Shown here one piece after another: positions 39,565-48,115 of a stretch of 64,000 nt of DNA. The translations under genes were made by a program, and so were the position numbers. Origin of the DNA: Emiliania huxleyi CCMP1516 (Eukaryota > Haptophyta > Isochrysidales > Noelaerhabdaceae); NCBI RefSeq assembly GCF_000372725.1, contig NW_005198244.1, forward strand, positions 1,119,841 through 1,183,840, given 5' to 3'. How positions within the stretch are numbered: the first letter of the stretch is position 1; each line of letters starts with the position of its first letter. The notes below the pieces were generated by a model that saw only the letters and a list, made by a program, of their open reading frames with translations, ran no database searches and was not told the origin of the DNA.

Positions 39565-41787
39565 ATGGATGATATTTCTGTTATTTCACAAGATTTTGTT
39601 AGCGCTGTCGCGGACAACATCTCAATATATCACTTAAATCGACCTGTGGAACTGGCTCGCATCGTCTCTGCGTGTCGTGTGGAGTCCGACAAGGCAGGAA
39701 ATACAGAAGAAAAATCGTCTTGGAGAAAAGTTGCTCAGGGTGTTTGCCTACGGGTCAACAAGTCGGATAATGAATTCACTCAGCTGTGGGGGAAGAAGGT
39801 GGGTGTGAAGACGGCGGGCTTTGATGTGCTGCGGTACTACTCGCGCAAGTCGGACATGAAAGCTCATACAGCGATGTGTCGTTGCATGCTGGGCTTCGAC
39901 CAGAAGACCCACTTCACTGATACCGAACTGCGAGATTACTATATTAGCATGTATAACGACGAGCTGATCAAAGTCTCTGGACATGCAGACCTATACTACT
40001 GGACAGGCAAAGAATGGACTGACGAAAACGTTGACCGCCGGCTACGCTACAAGTTGTCATTCATGCTAAACGAACTGTACACCTGGCGTATACAGCAATT
40101 GGCGACTAAGGAGGACGAGATGAAAACGGACACGGCACAGCTCAAGGACCTGAGGAGCGCGAAGGGTGAGCTGAACAAGGCCAAGACGGCGTCCCAGAAA
40201 CAGGGTATGCTCAAATCCATCGGTGAATCCATTATGGACTACAAGTGCGTGTACTGCATGCAGGAGTACCCTTTTGATAAGCAAGAGTACACGTTCTGCT
40301 TTACCAACATTGCGTACGATATGACGCGAGAACGGGGTGACAAGGGGTGGTTCGTCCCTGACTGCTTCGACTACCTGCTCATGTCTTGCGAGCGCTCGTG
40401 GCGCGACCCAACAGAGGACGAAAAGGCTACTGTTAGACGGTGGTTTCAAGAGATCCAGCCTTGTAAGCGAATGAGACGTGGCCTGCTCAACATCTTGAAG
40501 ACGGGGCTTAGCGGTAAGCGCTTTGAGAACTTCATCCTCTTAACTGGCGGCGGCGGCAACGGCAAAGGTCTCATCCTCGAGCTCTTCGTGTATTTACTGA
40601 ATAAGGCTGGATACGCTGTGATGGCACACAAGGACCTCCTCTACGCCAGTATCAAGTCAGGTGCAAACCCAGAAGCACGGCTCTTGCACAAGAAGCGCTT
40701 TATGCAATTTTCGGAGCCGAACCCACATACCCCGGTTCGCCTCGATAACATCAACGAACTGACCGGCAACTCGTCAGTAACAGCGCGGACTGGCCACGAT
40801 TTTAGTAAGTGTGGTCAGAACACAGAGCTCTGCGCCACAATCGTAATGGATTGTAATATTCCACCAAGGCTTGTTGGTCACACGGGGAACTCGGCCCGAA
40901 GGCGCTGGCTCGTCATTCCCTTCCCGACCACCTTCACCGAGGACGAGGAGCTCATAGATAGTGATCCGATACGGTACCGGCCTATGGACACGCGTCTTAA
41001 GGATGAAGCGATTCATGAACAGTACTACTGCGCCCTCTTCGCGTGCCTCATTGAGGACGATCACACTGACAACGAGGTCAAGGTGTGGGAGCCAGGTATG
41101 TCTCTAAAGCAGTGCGTGCCTGCTGAATTTGAGCACAATGCATCCGAGTTCCTCAACGAGAGCAACATTTTGGGGAGGTGGATTCACGAGACATACGAGC
41201 AAGTTGAAGAGACAGATTCGTCTGGTCATGTAATTCATTTTGAACCCATCAAGGAACTCTGGAAGAAGTACAAGGACTCGGAATCGTACGATCGCCTGCC
41301 GAGGAAACAACAAGATGAGCTGACACTCAAGCGCTTTAAAAGTGAACTACTCACTGTGAGCACGTGCAAGTCGCTCTTCAGAGAGGCCAAAAAGGTGAAG
41401 CTGGCTAGTACAGGAAATTACAACACACAGGAAGGTCTCGTTCATGTGCGCGTCTCCGATGCGAGCGCCAGGGAGCAGATGGAGGAGGAATTGAGACGGG
41501 CAAGGACTCAGACAAGGAAAGACGAGGCACAGAACGAGAAGCGTTCGAGAACGGTCGAGTTCGACGCAGACGACACGAATGATTTTGTGCGACGCCTCAA
41601 GGCTAAGGGTTCGAGGGCCCTTGTTGGTCAGTCCCTCGAGGCCGCTGTGGCTATCGTGTACGACCACAACCCAGCCCGCAATGCGTGGTGGGTCGGACAG
41701 GTGCGGAAGGAGCTCGAGGCTTGTCTGCCGATTGCTGGGCTGAATCTGTGTGTGCGGGGCGGGGTTATTCAGACCAAGGAAATGTAG
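39565..41787 (+). CDS. SF3 helicase, D5/virophage type
   Basis: The 740-aa product carries all superfamily-3 helicase signatures. Walker A is LLTGGGGNGKGLILELF (residues about 326-341), the Walker B-like acidic stretch is RFMQFSEPNP (about 378-387), and motif C is IVMDCNIPPRL (about 426-436, sensor Asn). An Arg-finger region, SARRRWLVIPFPTTF, follows at about 443-457, in the order seen in poxvirus D5 and virophage helicases. The Walker A ends in NGKG rather than NGKS/T, a variant found in some small viruses. The N-terminal 300 residues (with CVYCMQEYPF) could hold a primase or DNA-binding part but show no certain primase motif. The C-terminus is charged and probably DNA-binding. It should unwind DNA during replication of the element. 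Confidence 0.88.
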   Translation: MDDISVISQDFVSAVADNISIYHLNRPVELARIVSACRVESDKAGNTEEKSSWRKVAQGVCLRVNKSDNEFTQLWGKKVGVKTAGFDVLRYYSRKSDMKAHTAMCRCMLGFDQKTHFTDTELRDYYISMYNDELIKVSGHADLYYWTGKEWTDENVDRRLRYKLSFMLNELYTWRIQQLATKEDEMKTDTAQLKDLRSAKGELNKAKTASQKQGMLKSIGESIMDYKCVYCMQEYPFDKQEYTFCFTNIAYDMTRERGDKGWFVPDCFDYLLMSCERSWRDPTEDEKATVRRWFQEIQPCKRMRRGLLNILKTGLSGKRFENFILLTGGGGNGKGLILELFVYLLNKAGYAVMAHKDLLYASIKSGANPEARLLHKKRFMQFSEPNPHTPVRLDNINELTGNSSVTARTGHDFSKCGQNTELCATIVMDCNIPPRLVGHTGNSARRRWLVIPFPTTFTEDEELIDSDPIRYRPMDTRLKDEAIHEQYYCALFACLIEDDHTDNEVKVWEPGMSLKQCVPAEFEHNASEFLNESNILGRWIHETYEQVEETDSSGHVIHFEPIKELWKKYKDSESYDRLPRKQQDELTLKRFKSELLTVSTCKSLFREAKKVKLASTGNYNTQEGLVHVRVSDASAREQMEEELRRARTQTRKDEAQNEKRSRTVEFDADDTNDFVRRLKAKGSRALVGQSLEAAVAIVYDHNPARNAWWVGQVRKELEACLPIAGLNLCVRGGVIQTKEM

Positions 41788-42699
41788 ACAGTATTAGATA
41801 TCGTTGGGTTGTGTAACTGTTTTGTAAGGTAGAAGTTAGCTTACATTAGCCTTATATTGGAGCACATCCTCCTTTGTAAACATATGCGGCACCCAGCCCG
41901 CCGCCGCCTCCCCCCTCGCCGCCGCCGCCGCCCTCGCCGCTGCCGCCCAACCCGCCGCCGCCCTCGCCGCCGCCTCCGAGCCCGCCGCCTCCGAGCCTGC
42001 CTCCCTCGCCGCCTCCACCGCGTCGCCGCCCCCACCGAGCCAGCCTCGCCGTCGCTGCCCCCCCACCGAGCCCACCGCTGCCGTCGCCGCCGCCGCCCAA
42101 CCCGCCGCCGCCCAGCCCGTCGCCGCCCAGCCCGCCGCCGCCCAACTCGGCACCGCCGTCGCAACTCGCCGCCGCCGTCGCCGCCGCCACCCAGTCCGCC
42201 GCCGTCGCCGCCTCCCCCCTCGCCGCCGCCGCCGCCCTCGCCGCCGCCGCCCTCGCCGCCGCCGCCCTTGCCGCCGCAGCCCTCGCCGCCGCAGCCCTCG
42301 CCGCCGCAGCCCTCGCCGCCGCCTCCGAGCCCGCCTCCCTCGCCGCCTCCACCGTCGCCGCCCCCAGCCTCCGCCGTCGCCCCCACCGAGCCCACCGCTG
42401 CCGTCGCCGCCGCCCAGCCCGTCGCCGCCCAGCCCGTCGCCGCCCAGCCCGCCGCCGCCCAACTCGGCACCGCCGTCGCAACTCGCCGCCGCCGCTGCCG
42501 CCGCCGCCCAGCCCGCCGCCGCCTCCCCCCTCGCCGCCGCCGCCGCCCTCGCCGCCGCCACCCTTGCCGCAGCCCTCGCCGCCGCAGCCCTCGCCGCTGC
42601 CTCCGAACCCGCCGCCTCCCTCGCCGCCTCCACCGTCGCCGCCCTCACCGAGCCCGCCTCCGCCGCCGCTTCCCGGCCCGCTGCCGTCGCCGCTGCCTC
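41788..42699. repeat. GC-rich CCGCCGCC / SPPPP-type repeat between convergent genes
   Basis: Positions about 41880-42710 are an 800-base imperfect array of GCCGCCGCCCTCGCC units lying between the stops of the helicase and phosphatase genes. It can be read as Pro/Ser-rich, Arg-rich or Ala-rich in different frames, so no frame is trusted. Its base composition is opposite to the island around it, and a similar array in reverse orientation lies at about 53930-54400. Confidence 0.75.
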
Positions 42700-43611
42700 T
42701 TATATTGTTGTCTTGTTCCGCAATACGTGTGTATTATTATAAACCCGCAGACTCAACGTCACCCCCTCCGCTTCCTCTGATGGCTCCACGCAGAGCACGG
42801 ATGCTTTGTTCTCCCTCTCGCAGTGATTGGGTGTAGAGTAGACAGTGATGAGTTTCTTGTTCGCAAAGAACTCATAGCCGGCGTCAACGATCTGGTGTGC
42901 ACGGACGATGAGCTGGAGGCTGTTCGTCCTGCAGAACCGCTCCACAACGTTCTCGCCGTAGGTGTATGCGCCCCCTCGCCCGATCGCCCAACCAGTCAAA
43001 CCCGGTTCTGGATCGCTCCACATCAAATCAGTCACGAGTCCTTGGTCTGGTATGGGCGCCGGGCGCGGTAGACGCTCTAGGTCTGCGATGGCTCGCAGGT
43101 CGGGACTGAGCCCCCCGTGCATGCACAGCACGCTGTTGCTGATTAGCGCTGCATAGGGGAGAGTGTCGAACAGGCATAAGAAGTGGAGATGTGCCTGTTT
43201 GTTCAGCTTGCGGGCGCATTCGTCGTAGAAGCCGTAGTAATGGGTGATCGTACTCTCGTGGTTCCCGCGCAGCAGGTGGACGGTGTCTGGGAACAGGACC
43301 TTGTAGCTGACCAAAAGGCACATGCATTCCAGCCCATCAGGGCCTCTGTCTACGTAATCGCCGAGGAAGAGGTATCGCTTGTCTGGCGGGTAGCCAAATG
43401 TGTCGAAGATGTAGAGGAGCGTGTCCAGATGCCCGTGAATATCACCGACGATCATCCTCGGCGACGCGTCCAGACGGATCAAGCTGTCTTCGAGAATCAG
43501 TTTGTCTCTTCCAGCTTGAGTGATGTGCATCACCTCCTCCTCAGTCAGGCCGGCTGGCGTGCGACCTTGCAAGATCTTGCCCACGGCTTGTCGGATACAC
43601 CCGCCCTGCAT
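42700..43611 (-). CDS. PPP-family Ser/Thr protein phosphatase
   Basis: The 303-aa product has the full PPP metal and phosphate-binding set in order: GDIHGH, GDYVDRG, RGNHES, CMHGGLSP and VRAHQ, plus ELHSIV-free short ends, so it is essentially a bare catalytic core of PP1/PP2A type. I start it at the ATG at 43611 (MQGGCIRQAVGKILQ). Its start is only 30 bases from the divergent recombinase start. The catalytic residues expected for two-metal hydrolysis of phosphoserine/threonine are present. Phosphatases of this type occur in some algal viruses and would act on host proteins during infection. A captured host gene is the alternative, but the intron-free frame and the position favour island membership. 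Confidence 0.88.
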   Translation of the reverse strand: MQGGCIRQAVGKILQGRTPAGLTEEEVMHITQAGRDKLILEDSLIRLDASPRMIVGDIHGHLDTLLYIFDTFGYPPDKRYLFLGDYVDRGPDGLECMCLLVSYKVLFPDTVHLLRGNHESTITHYYGFYDECARKLNKQAHLHFLCLFDTLPYAALISNSVLCMHGGLSPDLRAIADLERLPRPAPIPDQGLVTDLMWSDPEPGLTGWAIGRGGAYTYGENVVERFCRTNSLQLIVRAHQIVDAGYEFFANKKLITVYSTPNHCERENKASVLCVEPSEEAEGVTLSLRVYNNTHVLRNKTTI

Positions 43612-43641
43612 TTTTTTCTTGGATATATTTAAACTTGTGAT
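43612..43641. promoter_or_regulatory. 30-bp divergent intergenic region
   Basis: Between two divergent ATGs lies TTTTTTCTTGGATATATT then TAAACTTGTGAT. A T-run followed by a TATA-like stretch faces the recombinase. The phosphatase promoter must overlap the same bases or the recombinase coding region. Confidence 0.45.
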
Positions 43642-44937
43642 ATGGGCAAAATTGACGATGCTGTGCAACTCATTGTTGATTCGAACGGAGGCGTCGGTCT
43701 GTCCTCTGAAGAGTGTGACAGGCTGGCCGAGCAGATCAAGAGCGTACTGTGTCGCCGCAAGCAGTGCAACAGGTGCAAAGATAACGAAGCACTGCATGCG
43801 GACAACGCGGACGAATCGGGCGACGTCGCGAAACTCTGTCCGAAGTGTTACGCGGCGACATTTGGAAAAGAACCCTCGCGCGAAATCGCATTTAAAGCAA
43901 ACTCTCTCAGCTCAATGTACTCTCAGGTGCGCACGAAGTATTTCGAATTGGCCGATCCGCCGCTATCGTACACCAAGGGAGTCCGAGCTTTGAAGCGTTT
44001 CAGTGACGACCCCGGCCTCGTGTCATTCCTCACGGCTCCACCATCAAAACAGCGCAAGATGCTCCGCGATCCAACGCCGCCGATCGTTGACCAAAAAGCT
44101 CTTGAGCTATATCTCAAATTGTCCGTAGAGGTACCGCTCACCGACCGCCTGAGACTCAGTAATCAAGAAATTGTGGAGAGTAAGAGGCTGAAGGAGGCCG
44201 GTATGAAGCGACAGCAGACGGACGGTCGTCAAACGATCAATGACGTTCAACGGTACATTATCATGGCTGCCGAGTGGTGCAAACAATTCAATTCAAACAA
44301 ACACCGACCGTGCTTGTCGAAATTGTCGGAGTCAACATTTCTTCACGAGGTGGAGGCGGCCTGGATACTGCTATTCATCACAGGCCGCCGGACGTCCGAG
44401 ATCACGAGCGGCTGGTCTACGTTCACGTCCACGGAAGACAATCCCTACAGCTGCGTCTTCAAGGGACAGTTGAAGCAGGGTGCGACGGACGACACACCAC
44501 CGTACTGTATTCAGACAGTACTTCCTTTCGAAATGTGGCATCCTGCGTACGAGTATTATTTTGCTCCGCGTCGCGAAGAGACGGACGCGGTGGAGAAGAG
44601 CGAGGGTCATTCCGAGGTGGTGACGAGACTCAACGCGAAATGGGCGACCAAACTCCGCACACGCGTCACCCGTCTCTTCGGTGTCACGACACACTGCTTG
44701 CGCGACATCTACACAGTTGTTGTTTATCACGTCTTCCATCACCAGCCGCACATCAGCTTCCCGCTCTTTCAGCAGAAAATGCTCGGCCATCAAGCACCCG
44801 TCGAGACACTCGCCTACAACAAACCCAACGTGGTTGCTCACACCATCAAGACGAGCCTCCCGGCGCACCGCATAACAATCACCATGGACGACGGATGCCA
44901 CACGATTCGGCCACCAGTCACGGTGCTGGGGTACTAA
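43642..44937 (+). CDS. Tyrosine recombinase with protelomerase-like features
   Basis: The 431-aa product has a CxxC...CxxC zinc-binding-like N-terminus (Cys 42, 45, 66, 69) and a catalytic domain with the tyrosine-recombinase set. These are Arg250 in ITGRRTSEI, Lys in VFKGQLKQG (about 274-278), His351/Arg354 in THCLRDIYTVVVYH, His383 in KMLGHQ and the probable nucleophile Tyr392 in TLAYNK. The spacing and the wording of the last two blocks (RDIY...LGH...AYNK) recall telomere resolvases (TelK/ResT type) as well as recombinases of virophage-like elements. It could integrate the element, resolve hairpin ends of a linear genome, or both. Its substrate should be an inverted repeat. No intron, and the frame looks whole. 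Confidence 0.75.
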   Translation: MGKIDDAVQLIVDSNGGVGLSSEECDRLAEQIKSVLCRRKQCNRCKDNEALHADNADESGDVAKLCPKCYAATFGKEPSREIAFKANSLSSMYSQVRTKYFELADPPLSYTKGVRALKRFSDDPGLVSFLTAPPSKQRKMLRDPTPPIVDQKALELYLKLSVEVPLTDRLRLSNQEIVESKRLKEAGMKRQQTDGRQTINDVQRYIIMAAEWCKQFNSNKHRPCLSKLSESTFLHEVEAAWILLFITGRRTSEITSGWSTFTSTEDNPYSCVFKGQLKQGATDDTPPYCIQTVLPFEMWHPAYEYYFAPRREETDAVEKSEGHSEVVTRLNAKWATKLRTRVTRLFGVTTHCLRDIYTVVVYHVFHHQPHISFPLFQQKMLGHQAPVETLAYNKPNVVAHTIKTSLPAHRITITMDDGCHTIRPPVTVLGY

Positions 44938-44959
44938 AAAGAGTGTCATAATAAGGCAG

Positions 44960-45121
44960 ATGGTCACCACTCGCAGCGGGCGGACGTATCGAAGTGAAAA
45001 ACTCGAAAAGAAGCGCGAGAAGGTGAAAAGAGTACAGAGAGTTGCTAAACAGTCGAAACCGGACACAAAAAAGCGTAGCGACAACGTTAAGACAGACGGC
45101 GGTCGACGGACGAGACGGTAG
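44960..45121 (+). CDS. Tiny K/R-rich protein, 53 aa
   Basis: An ATG at 44960, 22 bases after the recombinase stop, opens a 53-residue frame reading MVTTRSGRTYRSEKLEKK and ending in GGRRTRR before TAG. Nearly 40% of residues are Lys or Arg and there are almost no hydrophobic residues, like small DNA-condensing core proteins of viruses. The opening VTTRSGR is also typical of such proteins. It probably shares the recombinase transcript. Confidence is limited by length. Confidence 0.5.
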   Translation: MVTTRSGRTYRSEKLEKKREKVKRVQRVAKQSKPDTKKRSDNVKTDGGRRTRR

Positions 45122-45385
45122 CTGGTGCAGTCGTGTGTTGTCGTGTGTTGTCGTGTGTGGTCGCGACGGTCGTGAGTGGAATGCCGTGTGCGGTCGTGAC
45201 GGTCGTGAGTGTCGTGAGTGATCGCGCGTGATAGTGTGTGATCACGCGCGATCGCGTGTGGTCGTACGCGGTCACGATGGTCGCGAGGGATCGTGTGTCG
45301 TCGTGTGTGATCGCGTGCGGCCGTGTGTGGTCGTGGTGGTCGTGAGTGAAAGCTCGGAAGCGGTCGTGTGTGGTTGTGAACAATC
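45122..45385. repeat. Degenerate GTGTGTGGTCGTGA array
   Basis: About 260 bases of imperfect TCGTGTGTGGTCGTGA-like units with short GATCGCGCGTGAT-type palindromes, directly after the last island gene. It may mark the island's right end. Confidence 0.7.
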
Positions 45386-45418
45386 ATTAATCATTCGTGG
45401 TCACCTCAAATATTTTTT

Positions 45419-46845
45419 TTACGATTTTCTCGCATGTGGCCGTGAGTGGCCATGGGTGGCCATGGGTGGCCGTGAGCAGCCGTGAGCAGCCGTGAGCGGC
45501 CGTGAGCGGCCGTGTGACTCGACGTAACCAAACATATAGGCGCGCCTATATAGGTGCCTAGAAGGACACACACGACATTTGGCACGAGGCCCCGACGACC
45601 ACACACGACCAACTACCCTCGTACCGTCTCCTACCGTCCCATCGTCTCTGGGGCGGATCTCGCGGCGCCGGGGGCTGCGGCGTTCGGCAGCTGCATGTTG
45701 TGCAGGCACGACATAAACGACTCGGCGATCCTGCGGTGGCGGCGGGGGGGCGCGTCGGGGCCGGGTGCGCGCGCGCGCCGGGGTGCGCGCCGGGAGGCGG
45801 CGGGTGGCTGTGCGGGTCGGGGTGGCGTCGGGTGAGCGTGTGGGGTCAGGGTCGAGGCGGCGCGCGCACCGCTTGAGCACGCGGATGAAGACGGAGCGGT
45901 GGGTGGCGGCGGTGGACGGGTCGCGGCACTGGTTATACTTTTCCTGCAGGATGTCGCGCTTCGACTTGTTGATTCGCGCGAGGATCCGCAGGAAGAGCTC
46001 CTCGGGCGGCAGCTCCCACGTCTCCGAGGTGGCGACCTCGTTGGCGTGGTTGAGCAGCTGCGTCCAGTCCTGCATCGCCATCTCGATCTTGGAGGAGCGG
46101 CTGCGCTGCTGCAAAGGAGGAGGGGGGAGGGAGGAGGGAGGGTGGGGTTGGGGGGGGGGGGGGGGGGGCTGTGCCGCTGCCCGCGCCTCCGCCGCCGCCG
46201 CCGTCCGCGCTGCCTCCACCGCCGTTGCCCGCGCCTCCGAAGCCGCCTCAGCCGCCTCCTCTACGACCCCCCCCTCCTCTGCTGCCTTCGCCTCCGGCTG
46301 CGGCGGGGGCGGTGCCGGCACGACGGACAGGCGCGTCGGTGCTTCCGGTGTCGGCGGCGGCAGTGGGATCGCCTCCGCCTCTGCCGCCACCCCCACCGTC
46401 CGCTCCGCCTCCACCGTCCGCTCTGCCTCCGCTACCCGCGCCTCCGCCGTCGGCGCCTCCACATCGAGGCGCGCCGCCTTCGAGGGGCGGCCCTCGGGGT
46501 GACGTGCGGGTGTAGGGGGAGGAGGGGGAGGGGTGAGACATCGTGCGCTGTCGCCACCTGCATTTTCTGCTTTTTCTTGAACTTGCGGCAGGATTCGCAG
46601 TCTAACCCTTGTTGACGTGCGTTGTTCATAGGTGTGCCGGGTGGCTTGTTCAGCGGGTGGCCTTTGTCCATACAATCCTTACATGTTGGACGCGGTCCCT
46701 GGGGTTTTTTCGCCCGGAACTTCCTGCACGAGGCGCACTCGGTCCCGCCTTCGCGTGCATCGTTCATAGGTGTGCCGGGTGGCTTGTTCAGCGGGTGGCC
46801 GTTGCTCACACAATGTTTGCACTTACGGGGCGCGCTGTCCGTCAT
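45419..46845 (-). CDS. Orphan protein with paired CxxC repeats, multi-exon
   Basis: The most reliable ATG is at 46845 (MTDSAPRKCKHC). Two copies of a 44-residue unit follow, each C-x2-C, GHPLNKPPGTPMN, then C-x2-CRKF, probably two zinc ribbons. A 65-nt GT-AG intron (46493-46557, phase 0) leads to an A/E/P-rich exon. A second intron with a G-run (about 46120-46170) leads to MQDWTQLLNHANEVATSE, then PEELFLRILARINKSKRDIL, a helical domain. The C-terminal part is Arg/Pro-rich and partly made of the flanking minisatellite, so the true stop may lie earlier than 45419. Upstream of the ATG, frame and sequence match the leader of the YR-RuvC gene, but the equivalent start codon is ATC here. Nucleic-acid binding is inferred. 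Confidence 0.55.
45430..45522. repeat. 10-bp minisatellite GTGGCCATGG / GTGAGCGGCC
   Basis: About nine 10-base units in two variants. It lies at the 3' edge of the CxxC gene, next to the island's right side. Confidence 0.85.
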
Positions 46846-47050
46846 TGGGCTCGAACCGGCGGCGGCCACGTCACCGTTGGCAGCGAAGACTAGTAGGCCG
46901 CTCGCAACGAGAGCAGCACTGCCTCGCGGCGGCGCTCTGATCCGCGCGACGAGTGCCCGCGACGACAGGCGGGCCGACAGCAGAGAGCGGAGGATGAGAG
47001 GGCTGTAAGTCTGAACAAGTCTTGGTGGTGGCGGGTGGTTCGAGCCCACG

Positions 47051-47217
47051 CAAGTTTCAGTGGGCTCGAACCACTGTAAGTTTGCCGTCCACTGGTTCGA
47101 GCCCACTGCGCAAGTTTCAGTGGGCTCGAACCACTGTAAGTTTGCCGTCCACTGGTTCGAGCCCACTGCTCAAGTTTCAGTGGGCTCGAACCACTGTAAG
47201 TTTGCCGCCGTCCACGG
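47051..47217. repeat. 60-bp tandem array with internal palindrome
   Basis: Units start at 47051, 47111 and 47171. Each contains CAGTGGGCTCGAACCA and its reverse complement TGGTTCGAGCCCACTG, separated by TGTAAGTTTGCCGTCCA-type sequence. GGTTCGAGCCC fits the tRNA B-box consensus GGTTCGANNCC. An inverted copy of the unit lies at about 47608-47663. Confidence 0.85.
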
Positions 47218-47355
47218 CGATCACACGACCATGTCGGAAGCCGCGGTCTCTCCACTCCGCCTCGAACCGACGAAATGGCGGCTCCACACCCGCATCAGCC
47301 GCCTCGCAGAACGCGTCAACGGCTGCACGCGCGTAAATCTTTTTTTGGAGTCTGA
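47218..47355 (+). pseudogene. Copy of the first half of the YR-RuvC 5' leader
   Basis: From the ATCACACGACCA motif through TTTTTTGGAGTCTGA this matches 49341-49480 with small indels (both include TGTCGGAAGCCGCGGTCTCT). It ends at the assembly gap. The second half of the same leader is found in reverse at about 47031-46880. Confidence 0.7.
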
Positions 47356-47455
47356 NNNNNNNNNNNNNNNNNNNNNNNNNNNNNNNNNNNNNNNNNNNNN
47401 NNNNNNNNNNNNNNNNNNNNNNNNNNNNNNNNNNNNNNNNNNNNNNNNNNNNNNN
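47356..47455. other. Assembly gap (100 N)
   Basis: A run of N inside the duplicated-leader and palindrome region. The long inverted repeat just beyond it is a likely reason for the break. Confidence 0.95.
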
Positions 47456-47464
47456 GGACGCTCT

Positions 47465-47805
47465 CCCGTGTCCGTTTGGTTTATTTATGTATTTGTAGTC
47501 TACTCTGACAGGGGCCTCTCCCTCCCTCCTTCTATAGAAGCAGGGTGCTCCTCCCCTCCTACATCCCACGAGCTCACTTCCAGTGGTCGTTTCAAAAAAA
47601 ATCATTGACAGTGGGCTCGAACCAGTGGACGGCGGCAAACTTACAGTGGTTCGAGCCCACTGTCACTTATTTTTTTTGAAACGGTTACGGGTAGTGAGGT
47701 GGTGGTAGTTAGGTAGTGAGGTGGACTCCGTTTTTTTAGTTTAGGGAGGGAGAGGCCCATATGAGAGTAGAGAGAAATAAATAAATAAATAAAACGGACA
47801 CGAGA
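47465..47805. repeat. Long imperfect palindrome, about 340 bp
   Basis: The left arm (about 47465-47635) and right arm (about 47636-47805) are inverted copies. CGTGTCCGTTT, TTTATTTAT, GGCCTCTCCCTCCCT, GTTTCAAAAAAAAT and GACAGTGGGCTCGAACCA occur in the same order from each end. The centre is one inverted copy of the 60-bp unit. The middles of the arms differ. Confidence 0.7.
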
Positions 47806-47918
47806 GAGTAGGGAGAAATAAATAAATAAATAAAACGGACACGAGAGAGAGAGAGAGAGAGAGAGAGAGTGAGAGCGAGAGAGAGAGAGAGTAGAGAGAA
47901 ATAAATAAATAAAACGGA

Positions 47919-47955
<37 letters not shown>

Positions 47956-48003
47956 GAGCGAGAGAGAGAGAGTAGAGAGAAATAAATAAATAAATAAAAC
48001 GGA

Positions 48004-48052
<49 letters not shown>

Positions 48053-48115
48053 GAGCGAGAGAGAGAGTAGAGAGAAATAAATAAATAAATAAAACGGACA
48101 CGAGAGAGAGAGAGA
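47764..48115. repeat. Compound (AAAT)n / (GA)n satellite
   Basis: About five units, each AGTAGAGAGAAATAAATAAA, then AACGGACACGAGAGAGAG with variable (GA)n. The outer right arm of the long palindrome grades into this array. Confidence 0.9.

Larger units (their letters stand above)
34600..45385. mobile_element. Virus-like / replicon-like island (D5-type helicase, tyrosine recombinase)
   Basis: About 10.5 kb whose core is lower in GC than the rest, with genes that show no obvious introns. Parts in order: Ala/Lys-repeat membrane protein (-), 440-aa orphan (-), 142-aa orphan (+), SF3 helicase (+), GC-repeat block, PPP phosphatase (-), tyrosine recombinase (+), 53-aa basic protein (+), minisatellites. 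Several genes share an upstream T-tract/TATA-like motif. Helicase plus tyrosine recombinase is a common pair in Polinton-like viruses and virophage-like elements, but no capsid or packaging gene is recognised, so a capsid-less linear replicon is an alternative. The recognised genes look whole, with no obvious breaks, which suggests a recent arrival. The exact ends are not defined. Confidence 0.6.

Noticed and set aside
41857-42780. Arg/Pro-rich plus frame and Ala-rich minus frames over the GC array
   Set aside because: All frames are open because the array is a simple triplet repeat. No frame has non-repetitive protein-like sequence.
45120-45520. CRISPR-like array
   Set aside because: Units are short, contiguous and degenerate, without distinct spacers. 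The setting is eukaryotic.
45765-46615. Plus-strand frames opposite the CxxC gene
   Set aside because: Arg/Ala/Gly-rich shadows of an intron-containing minus gene. No domain.
47060-47203. tRNA gene at the GGTTCGAGCCC motifs
   Set aside because: There is no A-box, acceptor stem or anticodon arm, and the motif repeats every 60 bases.
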